Shown here in pieces: positions 49,139 to 58,599 of a stretch of 64,000 nt of DNA. Numbering within the stretch: position 1 is the first letter of the stretch; every line of letters begins with the position of its first letter. Below the pieces are notes generated by a model. It did not search any database and was not told the DNA's origin. It saw only the letters and a program-made list of their open reading frames with translations. The stretch is from Streptomyces lacrimifluminis (lineage in GTDB: Bacteria; Actinomycetota; Actinomycetes; Streptomycetales; Streptomycetaceae), in NCBI RefSeq assembly GCF_014646095.1, contig NZ_BMMU01000016.1, positions 120,017 through 184,016 on the forward strand. The letters run 5' to 3'. Made by a program: the position numbers and the translations under genes.

Positions 49139-50578
49139 ATGAGCAGTACAACGAACACCTCGCAACACCACACGTCCACGATCGGCGCGATCGGCACCCC
49201 GAGCCGGCGCAACACCGAACTGGCCCTGCTGGTGTTCTCCGTCGTCATCCCGGTCTTCGCCTACGTCAACGTGGGCCTGGCCATCGACGACAAGGTCCCG
49301 ACCGGCCTCCTCAGCTACGGCCTCGGCCTCGGCCTGATCGCCGGCGTCGGCCACGTCGTCGTACGCAAGTTCGCCCCGTACGCCGACCCACTGCTGCTGC
49401 CGCTGGCCACGCTGCTCAACGGCGTCGGCCTGGTCGTCATCTGGCGGCTGGACCAGTCCAAGCGGCTCCAGCTGCGGAGCACGTTCGTCGAGGCGGCACC
49501 CCGCCAACTCCTGTACTCCGCACTGGGTGTCGCCCTGTTCGTGGCGGTGCTGGTCCTCCTCAAGGACCACCGCATCCTGCAGCGCTACACCTACATCTCC
49601 ATGGCCGGCGCGATCGTCCTGCTGGTCCTGCCGCTCGTCCCCGGCCTCGGTGTCGACATCTTCGGCGCCAGGATCTGGATCAAGATCCCCGGCCTGGGCA
49701 CCGTCCAGCCCGGCGAGTTCGCGAAGATCGCCCTCGCGATCTTCTTCGCCGGCTACCTGATGGTGAAGCGCGACGCGCTCGCCCTCGCCAGCCGCCGATT
49801 CATGGGCCTGTACCTGCCGCGTGGCCGCGACCTCGGTCCGATCATCGTCGTCTGGATCATCTCGATCCTCATCCTGGTGTTCGAGACCGACCTCGGTACG
49901 TCGCTGCTGTTCTTCGGAATGTTCATCATCATGCTGTACGTCGCCACAGAGCGGACCAGCTGGATCGTCTTCGGTCTGCTGATGTCGGCAGCGGGCGCGG
50001 TCGGCGTCGCCAGCTTCGAGACGCACGTCCAGCAGCGCGTCGAGGCATGGCTCGACCCGATGAACGAATACCTGCTCAGCCAGAAGGGCGTCCCCGGCCA
50101 CACCGAGCAGTCCATGCAGGCCCTGTGGGCCTTCGGCTCCGGCGGCACCCTCGGCACCGGCCTCGGCCAGGGCAACTCCGACCTCATCGGCTTCGCCGCC
50201 AACTCCGACTTCATCCTCGCCACCTTCGGCGAGGAACTCGGCCTGGCCGGAGTCATGGCGATCCTGCTCCTCTACGGGCTGATCGTGGAACGCGGCGTAC
50301 GCACCGCCCTCGCCGCCCGCGACCCCTTCGGCAAGCTGCTGGCCATCGGCCTGTCCGGCGCCTTCGCCCTCCAGGTCTTCGTCGTCGCCGGCGGCGTCAT
50401 GGGCCTGATCCCGCTGACCGGTATGACGATGCCCTTCCTGGCGTACGGCGGTTCCTCCGTCATCGCCAACTGGGCCCTCATCGGCATCCTGCTCAGAATC
50501 AGCGACACCGCACGCCGTCCCGCCCCGGCCCCCGCGCCCAACCCCGACGCCGAGATGACCCAGGTGGTCCGACCGTGA
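49139..50578 (+). CDS. rodA: SEDS peptidoglycan glycosyltransferase RodA/FtsW
   Basis: The 479-residue protein has about 12 membrane helices and the SEDS signatures IWIKIPGLGTVQPGEFAK, FETDLGTSLLFFG and GMTMPFLAYGGSS. It polymerises lipid II into glycan strands with the adjacent class B penicillin-binding protein. The next gene begins in its stop codon (GTGA), so the pair is translationally coupled. Position in the pknB operon marks it as the RodA/FtsW paralogue of that locus. Confidence 0.92.
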   Translation: MSSTTNTSQHHTSTIGAIGTPSRRNTELALLVFSVVIPVFAYVNVGLAIDDKVPTGLLSYGLGLGLIAGVGHVVVRKFAPYADPLLLPLATLLNGVGLVVIWRLDQSKRLQLRSTFVEAAPRQLLYSALGVALFVAVLVLLKDHRILQRYTYISMAGAIVLLVLPLVPGLGVDIFGARIWIKIPGLGTVQPGEFAKIALAIFFAGYLMVKRDALALASRRFMGLYLPRGRDLGPIIVVWIISILILVFETDLGTSLLFFGMFIIMLYVATERTSWIVFGLLMSAAGAVGVASFETHVQQRVEAWLDPMNEYLLSQKGVPGHTEQSMQALWAFGSGGTLGTGLGQGNSDLIGFAANSDFILATFGEELGLAGVMAILLLYGLIVERGVRTALAARDPFGKLLAIGLSGAFALQVFVVAGGVMGLIPLTGMTMPFLAYGGSSVIANWALIGILLRISDTARRPAPAPAPNPDAEMTQVVRP

Positions 50579-52047
50579 ACAAGCCCCTGCGCCGGATCGC
50601 CATCTTCTGCGGACTCCTCGTGTTCGCCCTGCTCGTCCGCGACAACTGGCTCCAGTACGTCCGGGCCGACGATCTCAAGGACGACCCGCTCAACCGCCGC
50701 GTCGCCATCGAGCGGTACGCCACGCCCCGCGGCGACATCATCGTCGACGGCAAGTCGATCACCGGCTCCTCCACGTCCAACAGCAGCGACTTCGAGTACA
50801 AGCGCACCTACAAGGACGGCCCCATGTGGGCGCCCGTCACGGGCTACGCCTCGCAGGCGTTCGGCGCGACGCAGCTGGAGTCCATCGACGACGGCATCCT
50901 CACCGGCAACGACGACCGGCTCTTCTTCCGCAACACCCTCGACATGATCACGGGCAAGAAGAAGCAGGGCGGCAACGTCGTCACCACCCTCAACGCCGCC
51001 GCCCAGAAAGCCGCGTACGACGGTCTCAAGGGCCGCGGCAAGGGAGCGGTGGCCGCCATCGACCCGTCGACCGGCGCGATCCTGGCCCTGGCTTCCTTCC
51101 CCTCGTACGACCCCTCGGTCTTCGCGGGGAACTCGCAGGCGGACGCGGAAGCCTGGCAGAAGCTCCAGAAGAAGGCCAACCCCGACGAGCCCATGCTCAA
51201 CCGGGCCCTGCGCGACATCTACCCGCCCGGCTCCACCTTCAAGGTCGTGACGGCGGCGGCGGCTCTCGAAAGCGGCCTGTACACGGACGCCGACGAGAAG
51301 ACGGACTCACCGCTCCCCTACACCCTGCCGGACACCACGACCGAGCTGAAGAACGAGGGGACCATCCCCTGCAAGAACGCGACCATGCGCGTCGCTCTCC
51401 AGTGGTCCTGCAACACCGTCTTCGGCAAGATGGGCGTCGACGTCGGCAAGGACAAGATGCTCGAAGAGGCCAAGAAGTTCGGCTTCAACTCCGAGCAGTT
51501 CGTCCCGGTCCGTTCCAGCGCCTCCAACTTCCCCGAGAAGATGGACAAGCCGCAGACCGCGCTCAGCTCGATCGGCCAGTTCGAGACCGCGACGACCCCG
51601 CTGCAGATGGCCATGGTCGCCTCCGCGATCGCCAACGACGGCAAGCTGATGAAGCCGTACATGGTCGACAAGCTCCAGGCCCCCAACCTCGACGTGCTCG
51701 AACAGACCGAGCCCGAGGAGATGAGCCAGCCGCTGTCCTCGAAGAACGCCCAGACCCTCCAGTCGATGATGGAGACGGTCGTCAAGGACGGCACCGGCAA
51801 GAAGGCCCAGATCAGCGGCGTCACCGTCGGCGGCAAGACCGGCACCGCTCAGCACGGCGTCGACAACAGCGAGAAGCCGTACGCCTGGTTCATCTCCTAC
51901 GCCAAGCTCGCCGACGGCAGCTCACCGGTCGCCGTGGCGGTCGTGGTCCAGGACGAGGAGGCCATCCGCGACAACATCTCCGGCGGCGGTCTGGCCGCGC
52001 CCATCGCCAAGAGCGTGATGGAGGCGGTCATCAACAGCAAGCAGTGA
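50575..52047 (+). CDS. pbpA: Class B penicillin-binding protein PbpA
   Basis: The 490-residue protein has an N-terminal membrane helix (8-22), a dimerisation region with TPRGDI, and a transpeptidase domain. The catalytic motifs are Ser220-x-x-Lys223 (PGSTFK), Ser278-Cys-Asn280 and Lys421-Thr-Gly (GGKTGTAQ). It cross-links peptidoglycan made by the coupled RodA-like enzyme. The GTG start overlaps the rodA stop. Confidence 0.92.
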   Translation: MNKPLRRIAIFCGLLVFALLVRDNWLQYVRADDLKDDPLNRRVAIERYATPRGDIIVDGKSITGSSTSNSSDFEYKRTYKDGPMWAPVTGYASQAFGATQLESIDDGILTGNDDRLFFRNTLDMITGKKKQGGNVVTTLNAAAQKAAYDGLKGRGKGAVAAIDPSTGAILALASFPSYDPSVFAGNSQADAEAWQKLQKKANPDEPMLNRALRDIYPPGSTFKVVTAAAALESGLYTDADEKTDSPLPYTLPDTTTELKNEGTIPCKNATMRVALQWSCNTVFGKMGVDVGKDKMLEEAKKFGFNSEQFVPVRSSASNFPEKMDKPQTALSSIGQFETATTPLQMAMVASAIANDGKLMKPYMVDKLQAPNLDVLEQTEPEEMSQPLSSKNAQTLQSMMETVVKDGTGKKAQISGVTVGGKTGTAQHGVDNSEKPYAWFISYAKLADGSSPVAVAVVVQDEEAIRDNISGGGLAAPIAKSVMEAVINSKQ

Positions 52048-52216
52048 GCCCCGTCACGTCCCCTTCACATCGGTGCACGTTGCGATACCGGTCCGGTATC
52101 GGCTGACGGGCTTGGCCAGGTCACACAAATGAACCCGGGTACCGTAGGCCCGGACGGCACACCGCCGGACCACACACAGGTGCGGTCGGGACCGACGGAG
52201 AGGGCTGGTAGGAAGC

Positions 52217-54226
52217 ATGGAAGAGCCGCGTCGCCTCGGCGGCCGGTACGAGCTGGGTCACGTGCTCGGCCGTGGTGGCATGGCGGAGGTATACCTCGCG
52301 CATGACACCCGCCTGGGCCGCACCGTGGCAGTGAAGACGTTGCGCGCCGACCTCGCGCGCGACCCTTCCTTCCAGGCCCGGTTCCGCCGGGAGGCCCAGT
52401 CGGCCGCCTCGCTCAACCACCCCGCGATCGTCGCCGTGTACGACACCGGCGAGGACTACATCGACGGGACGTCCATCCCGTACATCGTCATGGAGTACGT
52501 GGACGGCTCCACCCTCCGCGAGCTCCTCCACTCGGGCCGCAAGCTGCTGCCCGAGCGGACACTGGAGATGACCATCGGGATCCTCCAGGCGTTGGAGTAC
52601 TCCCACAGAAGCGGCATCGTCCACCGCGACATCAAACCGGCCAACGTGATGCTCACGCGCAACGGCCAGGTCAAGGTCATGGACTTCGGCATCGCCCGTG
52701 CGATGGGCGACTCCGGCATGACGATGACGCAGACGTCCGCGGTCATAGGAACAGCCCAGTACCTCTCGCCGGAACAGGCGAAGGGCGAACAGGTCGACGC
52801 ACGAAGCGACCTGTACTCCTCCGGCTGCCTCCTCTACGAACTGCTGACGGTCCGCCCGCCGTTCATCGGGGACTCCCCGGTCGCGGTCGCGTACCAGCAC
52901 GTCCGGGAGGAACCGCAGCCCCCGTCGGTGTTCGACCCCGAGATCACGCCCGAGATGGACGCCATCGTCCTGAAGGCCCTGGTCAAGGACCCTGACTACC
53001 GCTACCAGTCCGCCGACGAGATGCGCGCCGACATCGAGGCCTGCCTCGACGGCCAGCCCGTCGCCGCCGCGCACGCCATGAGCTCGGTCGGCTACGGCGG
53101 CTACGGCTACCCCGACGACCAGGCCACCACCGCCCTGCGTTCCGACGCCGGCGCGACCACCATGCTCCCCCCGATGAGCCCGGACGACGGCGGCTTCGGC
53201 TACGACGACCGCTCCCGACGCCGCCAGCCGAAGAAGTCGAACACCTCGACGATCCTGCTGGCCGTGGCGGGCGCGCTGGTGCTGATCGGCGCGATCCTGA
53301 TCGGCAAGTGGGTGTTCGACGGGCAGGCTGTGAACGACAGCGCCATCACGAACCCCAACTTCGTCAGCCAGACCAAGGCCGACGCGGAGAAGGCGGCCGT
53401 GAACGTCGAACTGAAGCTGACGTTCACGGAGAAGGCCTGCGAGGACGAGCCCAAGGGCAACATCTGCGATCAGACTCCGGATGCCGGCGTTGACGTGAAG
53501 AAGGGCGACACCATCGCGCTGGTGTTGTCCACCGGGGCGCCGAAGGTGGTCGTGCCGAGCGTGCTCGGTGACAATGTCGACGCAGCGACGAAGAAGCTTG
53601 AGGGCGACGAGTACCAACTCGACGTCAAGACGGTGACCAAGGAATCTCCCGAGAACCCGGGGACCGTCCTGGAACAGTCCCTGAAGTTCGGCGCCGAGGT
53701 GGAGAAGGGTACGACGATCACCCTCACCGTCGCCAAGGAGGAGGAGAAGTCGACGGTCCCTGACGTCATCGGCCAGGACTGCGACACCGCCAAGCAGCAG
53801 ATGCAGGCCAACGGCCTCGTCGGCGAGTGCACGGAGATCCCGACCGACGACGACAACCAGAACGGCAAGGTCATCGCGACCGCGCCCTCGGCCAACACCG
53901 AGGCCGACCCTGGGTCGAAGGTGTCCATCCAGATCGGCAAGAAGGCCGAGGAGCAGAAGGTCAAGGTCCCGAACGTCGTCGGACAGACCGTGGGACAGGC
54001 CAAGCAGACCCTCCAGGCGGCCGGCTTCACCAATATCCAGTTCAGCCAGGGCAGCGACCAGAGCGACACCGCGTTCGTCACCGGCCAGGACCCGGGCCAG
54101 GGCACCGAGGTGGACGACCCGGGGAGCACCCAGATCACGCTCCAGAGCGTCGGCTTCGGCAACGGCAACAACGGCGGAAACAACGGCGACAACGGCGACA
54201 ACGACAACGGCGGCATCTTCGGCTGA
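52217..54226 (+). CDS. pknB: PASTA-domain Ser/Thr protein kinase PknB
   Basis: The 669-residue protein has a kinase domain (11-280) with GRGGMAEVY, Lys40, HRDIKPAN (Asp138), DFG and a Thr-rich activation loop (MTMTQTS). A Gly/Tyr-rich linker, one membrane helix (about 345-366) and four extracellular PASTA repeats follow; these would sense lipid II or muropeptides. It ends in an Asn/Gly/Asp-rich tail. It phosphorylates FHA partners in the same operon and controls wall growth and division. A 170-bp spacer from pbpA may carry its own promoter. Confidence 0.93.
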   Translation: MEEPRRLGGRYELGHVLGRGGMAEVYLAHDTRLGRTVAVKTLRADLARDPSFQARFRREAQSAASLNHPAIVAVYDTGEDYIDGTSIPYIVMEYVDGSTLRELLHSGRKLLPERTLEMTIGILQALEYSHRSGIVHRDIKPANVMLTRNGQVKVMDFGIARAMGDSGMTMTQTSAVIGTAQYLSPEQAKGEQVDARSDLYSSGCLLYELLTVRPPFIGDSPVAVAYQHVREEPQPPSVFDPEITPEMDAIVLKALVKDPDYRYQSADEMRADIEACLDGQPVAAAHAMSSVGYGGYGYPDDQATTALRSDAGATTMLPPMSPDDGGFGYDDRSRRRQPKKSNTSTILLAVAGALVLIGAILIGKWVFDGQAVNDSAITNPNFVSQTKADAEKAAVNVELKLTFTEKACEDEPKGNICDQTPDAGVDVKKGDTIALVLSTGAPKVVVPSVLGDNVDAATKKLEGDEYQLDVKTVTKESPENPGTVLEQSLKFGAEVEKGTTITLTVAKEEEKSTVPDVIGQDCDTAKQQMQANGLVGECTEIPTDDDNQNGKVIATAPSANTEADPGSKVSIQIGKKAEEQKVKVPNVVGQTVGQAKQTLQAAGFTNIQFSQGSDQSDTAFVTGQDPGQGTEVDDPGSTQITLQSVGFGNGNNGGNNGDNGDNDNGGIFG

Positions 54227-54245
54227 CGCCGCTTGTCACCTGAGC

Positions 54246-54278
54246 GAGCCCCGGCACCTGCGAAAGGCGCCGGGGCTC
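54246..54278 (+). terminator. Hairpin terminator after pknB
   Basis: A perfect 10-bp stem GAGCCCCGGC/GCCGGGGCTC closes a 13-nt loop 19 bp after the pknB stop. Confidence 0.65.
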
Positions 54279-54372
54279 ACTCATACCCGTGTACGAAATC
54301 CGACCAGAACGTCATATGCCTGGACTCGTTGGACGGGTGAGGAAAACCCGACGAGTTGAGGAGAAACAGAAC

Positions 54373-55422
54373 GTGATCAACGAAACGGCTCTGCTGGAGT
54401 CGAAGGCGCTCCGCGACAGTGCGCTGGACCGGACGGACGTGCTCGACAGGGTGAAGGCGCTGTCACTGCTGCCGGACGGGATGCATGTGACGACAGCGAT
54501 GGTGGCAGCGTACTTCGAGGTCGCAGAGCGGGCCGTCAATCGAATGGCGCAACGGCACCGGGACGAGCCGACGGCCAACGGCCTGCGGATCCTCCGCGGC
54601 GAAGACCTCGCGCAATTTAAGGGAGACACGTTGTCTCTCTATCCAGAGAGTCATCCACAACCTCGCTCCAGCCTGGCCCTTTGGTCCCGCCGAGCCGTGC
54701 TCAACGCGGCAATGCTCTTGCGGGACAGCGAGGTGGCCCGTCAGGTACGTGTGTACCTCCTGGACCTGGAGTCCCTGACACGCACCCAGCCTGTGGACAA
54801 CCCTGTCCAGAAGGACGAGGCTTCCCTCGACGACCGCATCGACCAGCGCATCACCCACATCCTCGGCAAGACCGTCGTCCCCATGTTCAACGCCCTGATC
54901 GAAACATCGGGCGAGCACCGCAAGGAACTGATCGCCCTGCGCGCCGGAGTCCAGCGCGTCGAACGACGGCTCCACCAGCACCACGCACGGCTGCAGCGGC
55001 TCGAAGGGACACGGGACGACCGGCCCGCCATCGGAGTCATGGCCGCCATGGACGCCATGAACGGCCGCACGTTCGAGCACCACGTCGCCAAACTGCTGCG
55101 CCGCGACGGCTGTACGAACGTCGTCGTACAGGGCGGTCACGGAGACCGGGGCGTCGACATCATCGCGCTCACAGCCGACGGACGACGCCTCGTCGTCCAG
55201 TGCAAGCGGTTCGCGCCCTACCTCAACATCACCAGCCCCGACGTCCAGAAGTTCGTCGGCTCGGCCAAGGTGCTGCACAGCGCGGAAGTCGCGCTCTACG
55301 TGGCAACCTGCCCCTTCACTCCAGAGGCGCTGAACATCGCGTCCGCAGCCGGGATCACCGCCGTACACCGCGGGGTACTTGAAGGGTGGGGCGCCGGGGA
55401 ACCGCTGAAGGTCCTGGAGTAG
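54373..55422 (+). CDS. Mrr-type restriction endonuclease with antirepressor-like N-terminus
   Basis: The 349-residue protein has a C-terminal Mrr-like nuclease domain (about 225-345) with the catalytic pattern GVDIIAL (Asp262) and VVQCKRF (Gln276, Lys278). The N-terminal half (about 20-140) resembles phage antirepressor/DNA-binding modules (SLLPDGMHVTTAMVAAYFEV and LALWSRRAVLNAAMLL), and a helical linker joins them. Mrr-type enzymes cut modified DNA, so a defence role is likely. GTG 54373 follows GAGGAG by 10 nt; an earlier GTG at 54289 lacks such a site. It has its own terminators and interrupts the otherwise conserved pknB-sortase order. Confidence 0.78.
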   Translation: MINETALLESKALRDSALDRTDVLDRVKALSLLPDGMHVTTAMVAAYFEVAERAVNRMAQRHRDEPTANGLRILRGEDLAQFKGDTLSLYPESHPQPRSSLALWSRRAVLNAAMLLRDSEVARQVRVYLLDLESLTRTQPVDNPVQKDEASLDDRIDQRITHILGKTVVPMFNALIETSGEHRKELIALRAGVQRVERRLHQHHARLQRLEGTRDDRPAIGVMAAMDAMNGRTFEHHVAKLLRRDGCTNVVVQGGHGDRGVDIIALTADGRRLVVQCKRFAPYLNITSPDVQKFVGSAKVLHSAEVALYVATCPFTPEALNIASAAGITAVHRGVLEGWGAGEPLKVLE

Positions 55423-55440
55423 ACACGACGTGACACAAGG

Positions 55441-55477
55441 GGCCCGGAGCCGCAAGTCAAAGTTGCGGCTCCGGGCC
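55441..55477. terminator. Hairpin terminator, 15-bp stem
   Basis: The arms GGCCCGGAGCCGCAA and its complement flank a 7-nt loop, 18 bp after the endonuclease stop. Confidence 0.75.
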
Positions 55478-55492
55478 TCCGTCATGCTAAAG

Positions 55493-55519
55493 GACAGCCC
55501 TCCTTTCAGAAGGGCTGTC
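55493..55519 (-). terminator. Hairpin terminator for the sortase gene
   Basis: A 9-bp stem GACAGCCCT/AGGGCTGTC with a 9-nt loop lies just after the stop of the convergent sortase gene at 55523. Confidence 0.6.
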
Positions 55520-55522
55520 ACC

Positions 55523-56272
55523 TCACCGCAACTCCTTCGGCACCGTCCGCTCCGCATCGACCTTCTCCACCCGCACCAGCTCCCCCCACACGATGTACCG
55601 GTACTCCGACGTGAACACCGGCGTGCAGGTCGTCAGCGTGATGTAGCGGCCGGGCTTCTTCTTGCCCGACTCCTTCGGGATCGCGGACAGGACCTGGACG
55701 TTGTACTTCGAGGTCTCCGGAAGGGTGTCGTAGACCTTGTAGACGTACCAGTCGTTCTTCGTCTCGAAGACGATCGGGTCGCCCTTCTTCAGCTTGTCGA
55801 TGTTGTGGAACTTGGCGCCGTGGCCGTCCCGGTGGGCCGCGAGTGTGAAGTTGCCCTGCTTGGCCTGGGGGAGCGCCGACTTGATCGGGTCCACGTAGTA
55901 GCCGGCGACACCGTTGTTCAGGACCTTCGACGACGTGCCCTTCTTGACCAGGACCTCGCCGTTCCTCATCGCCGGGACGTGCAGGAAGCCGATGCCGTCC
56001 TTGGTGTCGAACGCGGCGGGGCCCGTGTCCGAGCCGGCCCAGTGGTCGCGTACCTCGTCGCCCTGTTTGTTCGCCTCGCGGTCCGCGACGACGTTCGTCC
56101 ACCAGAGCGAGTACGCGACGAACAGGCCGAGCACCAGGCCCGCCGTGATGAGGAGTTCACCGAAAAGGCTCACCGCGGTGGCCAGTTTGCCGACCGGCCC
56201 CCGCGGGCGGACCTGCGACGGGGAAACCGGGGCGTCTGCGGTCTGCTCGTCGTGGTCCGTCGTCGCTGCCAC
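55523..56272 (-). CDS. srtE: Class E sortase 1
   Basis: The 249-residue protein has a cytoplasmic N-terminus, a membrane helix (about 35-58) and a sortase beta-barrel. It has the catalytic His in LAAHRDGHG, Cys in the class E motif TLTTCTP and Arg in SEYRYIVW. Class E sortases anchor LAXTG proteins. In S. coelicolor two such enzymes at this locus attach long chaplins needed for aerial growth. It lies 47 bp downstream of the second sortase gene and is probably in its operon. Confidence 0.9.
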   Translation of the reverse strand: MAATTDHDEQTADAPVSPSQVRPRGPVGKLATAVSLFGELLITAGLVLGLFVAYSLWWTNVVADREANKQGDEVRDHWAGSDTGPAAFDTKDGIGFLHVPAMRNGEVLVKKGTSSKVLNNGVAGYYVDPIKSALPQAKQGNFTLAAHRDGHGAKFHNIDKLKKGDPIVFETKNDWYVYKVYDTLPETSKYNVQVLSAIPKESGKKKPGRYITLTTCTPVFTSEYRYIVWGELVRVEKVDAERTVPKELR

Positions 56273-56319
56273 TCTTCATCCGCCCTAACTGCTACTGCAC
56301 GAGCCCGCCACCGTCACCG

Positions 56320-57741
56320 CTACTGCAGCAACGCATCCGGCTTGCCCTTGCTGCGCGGCCGTTCCTCGACCATCTTGCCCCACACGATCATCCGGTACTT
56401 GCTCGTGAACTCCGGCGTGCATGTCGTGAGGGTGATGTAGCGGCCGGGCTTGGTGAAACCCGAGCCGTTCGGAATCGGGTCCAGCACGCTCGTGTTGCTC
56501 GGCGGCGTGACCGGCAGGATCGCTTCCATCTTGTAGACGTAGTACTTGTCCTGCGTCTCCACGACGATCGCGTCGCCCTTCTTCAACCGGTTGATGTACC
56601 GGAACGGCTCGCCGTGCGTGTTGCGGTGCCCCGCGAGCCCGAAGTTGCCGGTCGCCGCGGACGGCATCGCCGTGTTGAGGCCGCCCTCCGCGTAGTGGCC
56701 GACCATGCCCCGGTCCAGCACCCTCTTCTTGTCGATGCCCTCCGCGATCGGCACCACCACGTCCAGCTTGGGGATGTCCAGGATGGCGAAGCCCTGACCG
56801 GGCTCGAACACCCCCGGCTCACGCTTCCCGCTCGCCCAGTCGTCCTGGAGGCTGCTCGCCTCGTTCCCGGCCTGCGCGTGCGCCCGTACGTTCGTCCACC
56901 ACAGCTGGTAGGTCACGAACAGCAGCATCAGTACGCCGGTGGTGATGAACACCTCACCGACCGCCCGGCTCGCCATCACCGCCATGCCCGGCTTCTGCGC
57001 CCGCGCCGCCTGCCGCGCCGCGACCCGTGAGAGGGGCGCCCCCTCCGCCGCCGTCTCGGCGGCCACACCCTCGGACGCCTCCTGCGGGCCCTCAGAGCGC
57101 CCGTGGCGGGCCTTGGCGGCCTTCCGGCGCGCTGCGCGACCACCGGCCGCCGAAGGGCTCCCAGAGGCGCCTGCGGACCCTGAGGCGCCCGGGGACGCCG
57201 ACATCGAGCCCCCGTCACCTATTCGCGGGGCCTCGGGACGCAGATCGGCAGGCAGATCCGCCAGCCGCAGCGCCACCGTCTCCTGGTCGACGGGCGGGAA
57301 ACCCACCGAAGGAACCGAAGGAACCACGGGAGGAACGGGGGCAGGGGGCGCGGCAGGCGTCACCGGAGAAGCCTCGGCGGGCGCGTGGGGCCCCTGCTCC
57401 TCGTACACCCCCACCTGCCAGTCCTGCGCGTACCCCCGCGAGTCGTACCCCGACTCGGGTCCGGGGTCCCGGTGCTCCGTCGCCCCGCGCTCGGCCGAGG
57501 CGTCGTAGGGCCGCGCATGACTGCGCCTGCTCCGCCGACTCCGCGCGCGGGCCGGCGGCGCGGGAGGATCGTTCCGCTGCCCCGGCAACGGGTCGCTCAG
57601 CGGGTCCGCCAGGCCGTCCACCGCCGCCTCGAACGCGCCCGGCGCCTCGTACGGCTGCTGCTGCCCGTACGAGGTTCCCTGGTCGCCGGTGTCTCCGCCG
57701 TACGCGGAGCCGGACTCGCGCTCGGGGCGCACGGCGGTCAC
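56320..57741 (-). CDS. srtE: Class E sortase 2 with long disordered N-terminus
   Basis: The 473-residue protein has about 260 residues of Pro/Ser/Gly/Arg-rich cytoplasmic sequence before one membrane helix (EVFITTGVLMLLFVTYQLWW). The sortase domain has His in LAGHRNTHG, the Cys motif TLTTCTP and Arg in SKYRMIVW. The domain is closely related to its neighbour. The long N-terminus is typical of this second Streptomyces sortase and may interact with cytoplasmic factors. Its ATG overlaps the pabA-like stop (ATGA). Confidence 0.9.
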   Translation of the reverse strand: MTAVRPERESGSAYGGDTGDQGTSYGQQQPYEAPGAFEAAVDGLADPLSDPLPGQRNDPPAPPARARSRRSRRSHARPYDASAERGATEHRDPGPESGYDSRGYAQDWQVGVYEEQGPHAPAEASPVTPAAPPAPVPPVVPSVPSVGFPPVDQETVALRLADLPADLRPEAPRIGDGGSMSASPGASGSAGASGSPSAAGGRAARRKAAKARHGRSEGPQEASEGVAAETAAEGAPLSRVAARQAARAQKPGMAVMASRAVGEVFITTGVLMLLFVTYQLWWTNVRAHAQAGNEASSLQDDWASGKREPGVFEPGQGFAILDIPKLDVVVPIAEGIDKKRVLDRGMVGHYAEGGLNTAMPSAATGNFGLAGHRNTHGEPFRYINRLKKGDAIVVETQDKYYVYKMEAILPVTPPSNTSVLDPIPNGSGFTKPGRYITLTTCTPEFTSKYRMIVWGKMVEERPRSKGKPDALLQ

Positions 57742-58376
57742 GCCGAGGCCCTGCCCACCACCGGGGCGAGCCCCGCCGACCTCGCCACAGCACCCCGGTC
57801 ACCGCACTCCACCAACCAGTTGGCCAGCATCAGGTGACCGTGCTCCGTCAGCACCGACTCGGGGTGGAACTGCACCCCCTCGACCGGGAGCTCCCGGTGC
57901 CTGAGGCCCATGACGATGCCGTCGTGCGTACGGGCGGTCACTTCGAGCTCGGCCGGCACCGTGTCCGGCTCCGCCGCCAGGGAGTGGTAGCGGGTCGCCG
58001 TGAAGGGGCTCGGCAGACCCGCGAAGACACCCCGCCCCCCGTGTTCCACAAGAGACGTCTTGCCGTGCAGCAGCTCGGGCGCACGGTCCACCACACCGCC
58101 GTACGCCACCTGCATCGACTGCATGCCCAGACAGACACCGAACACCGGCACCCCGGTGGCCGCGCAGTGGCGGACCATCTCGATGCAGACGCCGGCCTCC
58201 TCGGGCGTACCCGGGCCCGGCGACAGCAGCACCCCGTCGAAGCCGTCCTGCGCGTGCGCCGTCGACACCTCGTCGTTGCGCAGCACCTCGCACTCGGCGC
58301 CCAGCTGGTACAGGTACTGGACCAGGTTGAAGACGAAGCTGTCGTAGTTGTCGACGACGAGAATCCGTGCGCTCAC
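57738..58376 (-). CDS. pabA: Aminodeoxychorismate/anthranilate synthase component II (glutamine amidotransferase)
   Basis: The 212-residue protein is a class I glutamine amidotransferase. It has VDNYDSFVFNLVQYL, SPGPGTPEEAG, the nucleophile Cys in GVCLGMQ and the His-Glu pair in QFHPES. It supplies ammonia to chorismate for 4-aminobenzoate (folate) or anthranilate. No component I gene is adjacent, so the partner is elsewhere. GTG at 58376 overlaps the stop of the small membrane protein (GTGA), and its own stop overlaps the sortase start, an odd coupling of a metabolic gene to sortases. Confidence 0.9.
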   Translation of the reverse strand: MSARILVVDNYDSFVFNLVQYLYQLGAECEVLRNDEVSTAHAQDGFDGVLLSPGPGTPEEAGVCIEMVRHCAATGVPVFGVCLGMQSMQVAYGGVVDRAPELLHGKTSLVEHGGRGVFAGLPSPFTATRYHSLAAEPDTVPAELEVTARTHDGIVMGLRHRELPVEGVQFHPESVLTEHGHLMLANWLVECGDRGAVARSAGLAPVVGRASA

Positions 58377-58534
58377 TGGTCGTTCACCGTCACATCGTTG
58401 AAGGGGAGGAGAGGTTCGGCCCACGGGAAGACGTACTGGAAGAGCACGTAGACAACCGCCAGCGCCAGCACGAGGGAGAACAACGCCTTCACCCACGCGT
58501 TCCCCGGCAGATGCCGCCAGATCCAGCCGTACAT
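58373..58534 (-). CDS. Small single-pass membrane protein (53 aa)
   Basis: The 53-residue protein MYGWIWRHLPGNAWVKA... has one membrane helix (about 17-38; LFSLVLALAVVYVLFQYVF) and a short acidic tail. ATG 58534 is preferred because AGGGA lies just upstream; an in-frame GTG at 58555 is possible. It is coupled by GTGA overlap to pabA within the sortase gene group. The family is conserved at this locus in Streptomyces as I recall, but its function is unknown. Confidence 0.75.
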   Translation of the reverse strand: MYGWIWRHLPGNAWVKALFSLVLALAVVYVLFQYVFPWAEPLLPFNDVTVNDQ

Positions 58535-58599
58535 GCCGTCCCTTCCGTCGCCCACGGCACCCGACTCGCGGCACCGGACTCACGCCGTACCTCACCAGA

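Noticed and set aside
47591..50101. An 836-codon leftward open frame opposite pstP-rodA
   Set aside because: It mirrors clear pstP and rodA coding sequence on the other strand and has no recognisable motif.
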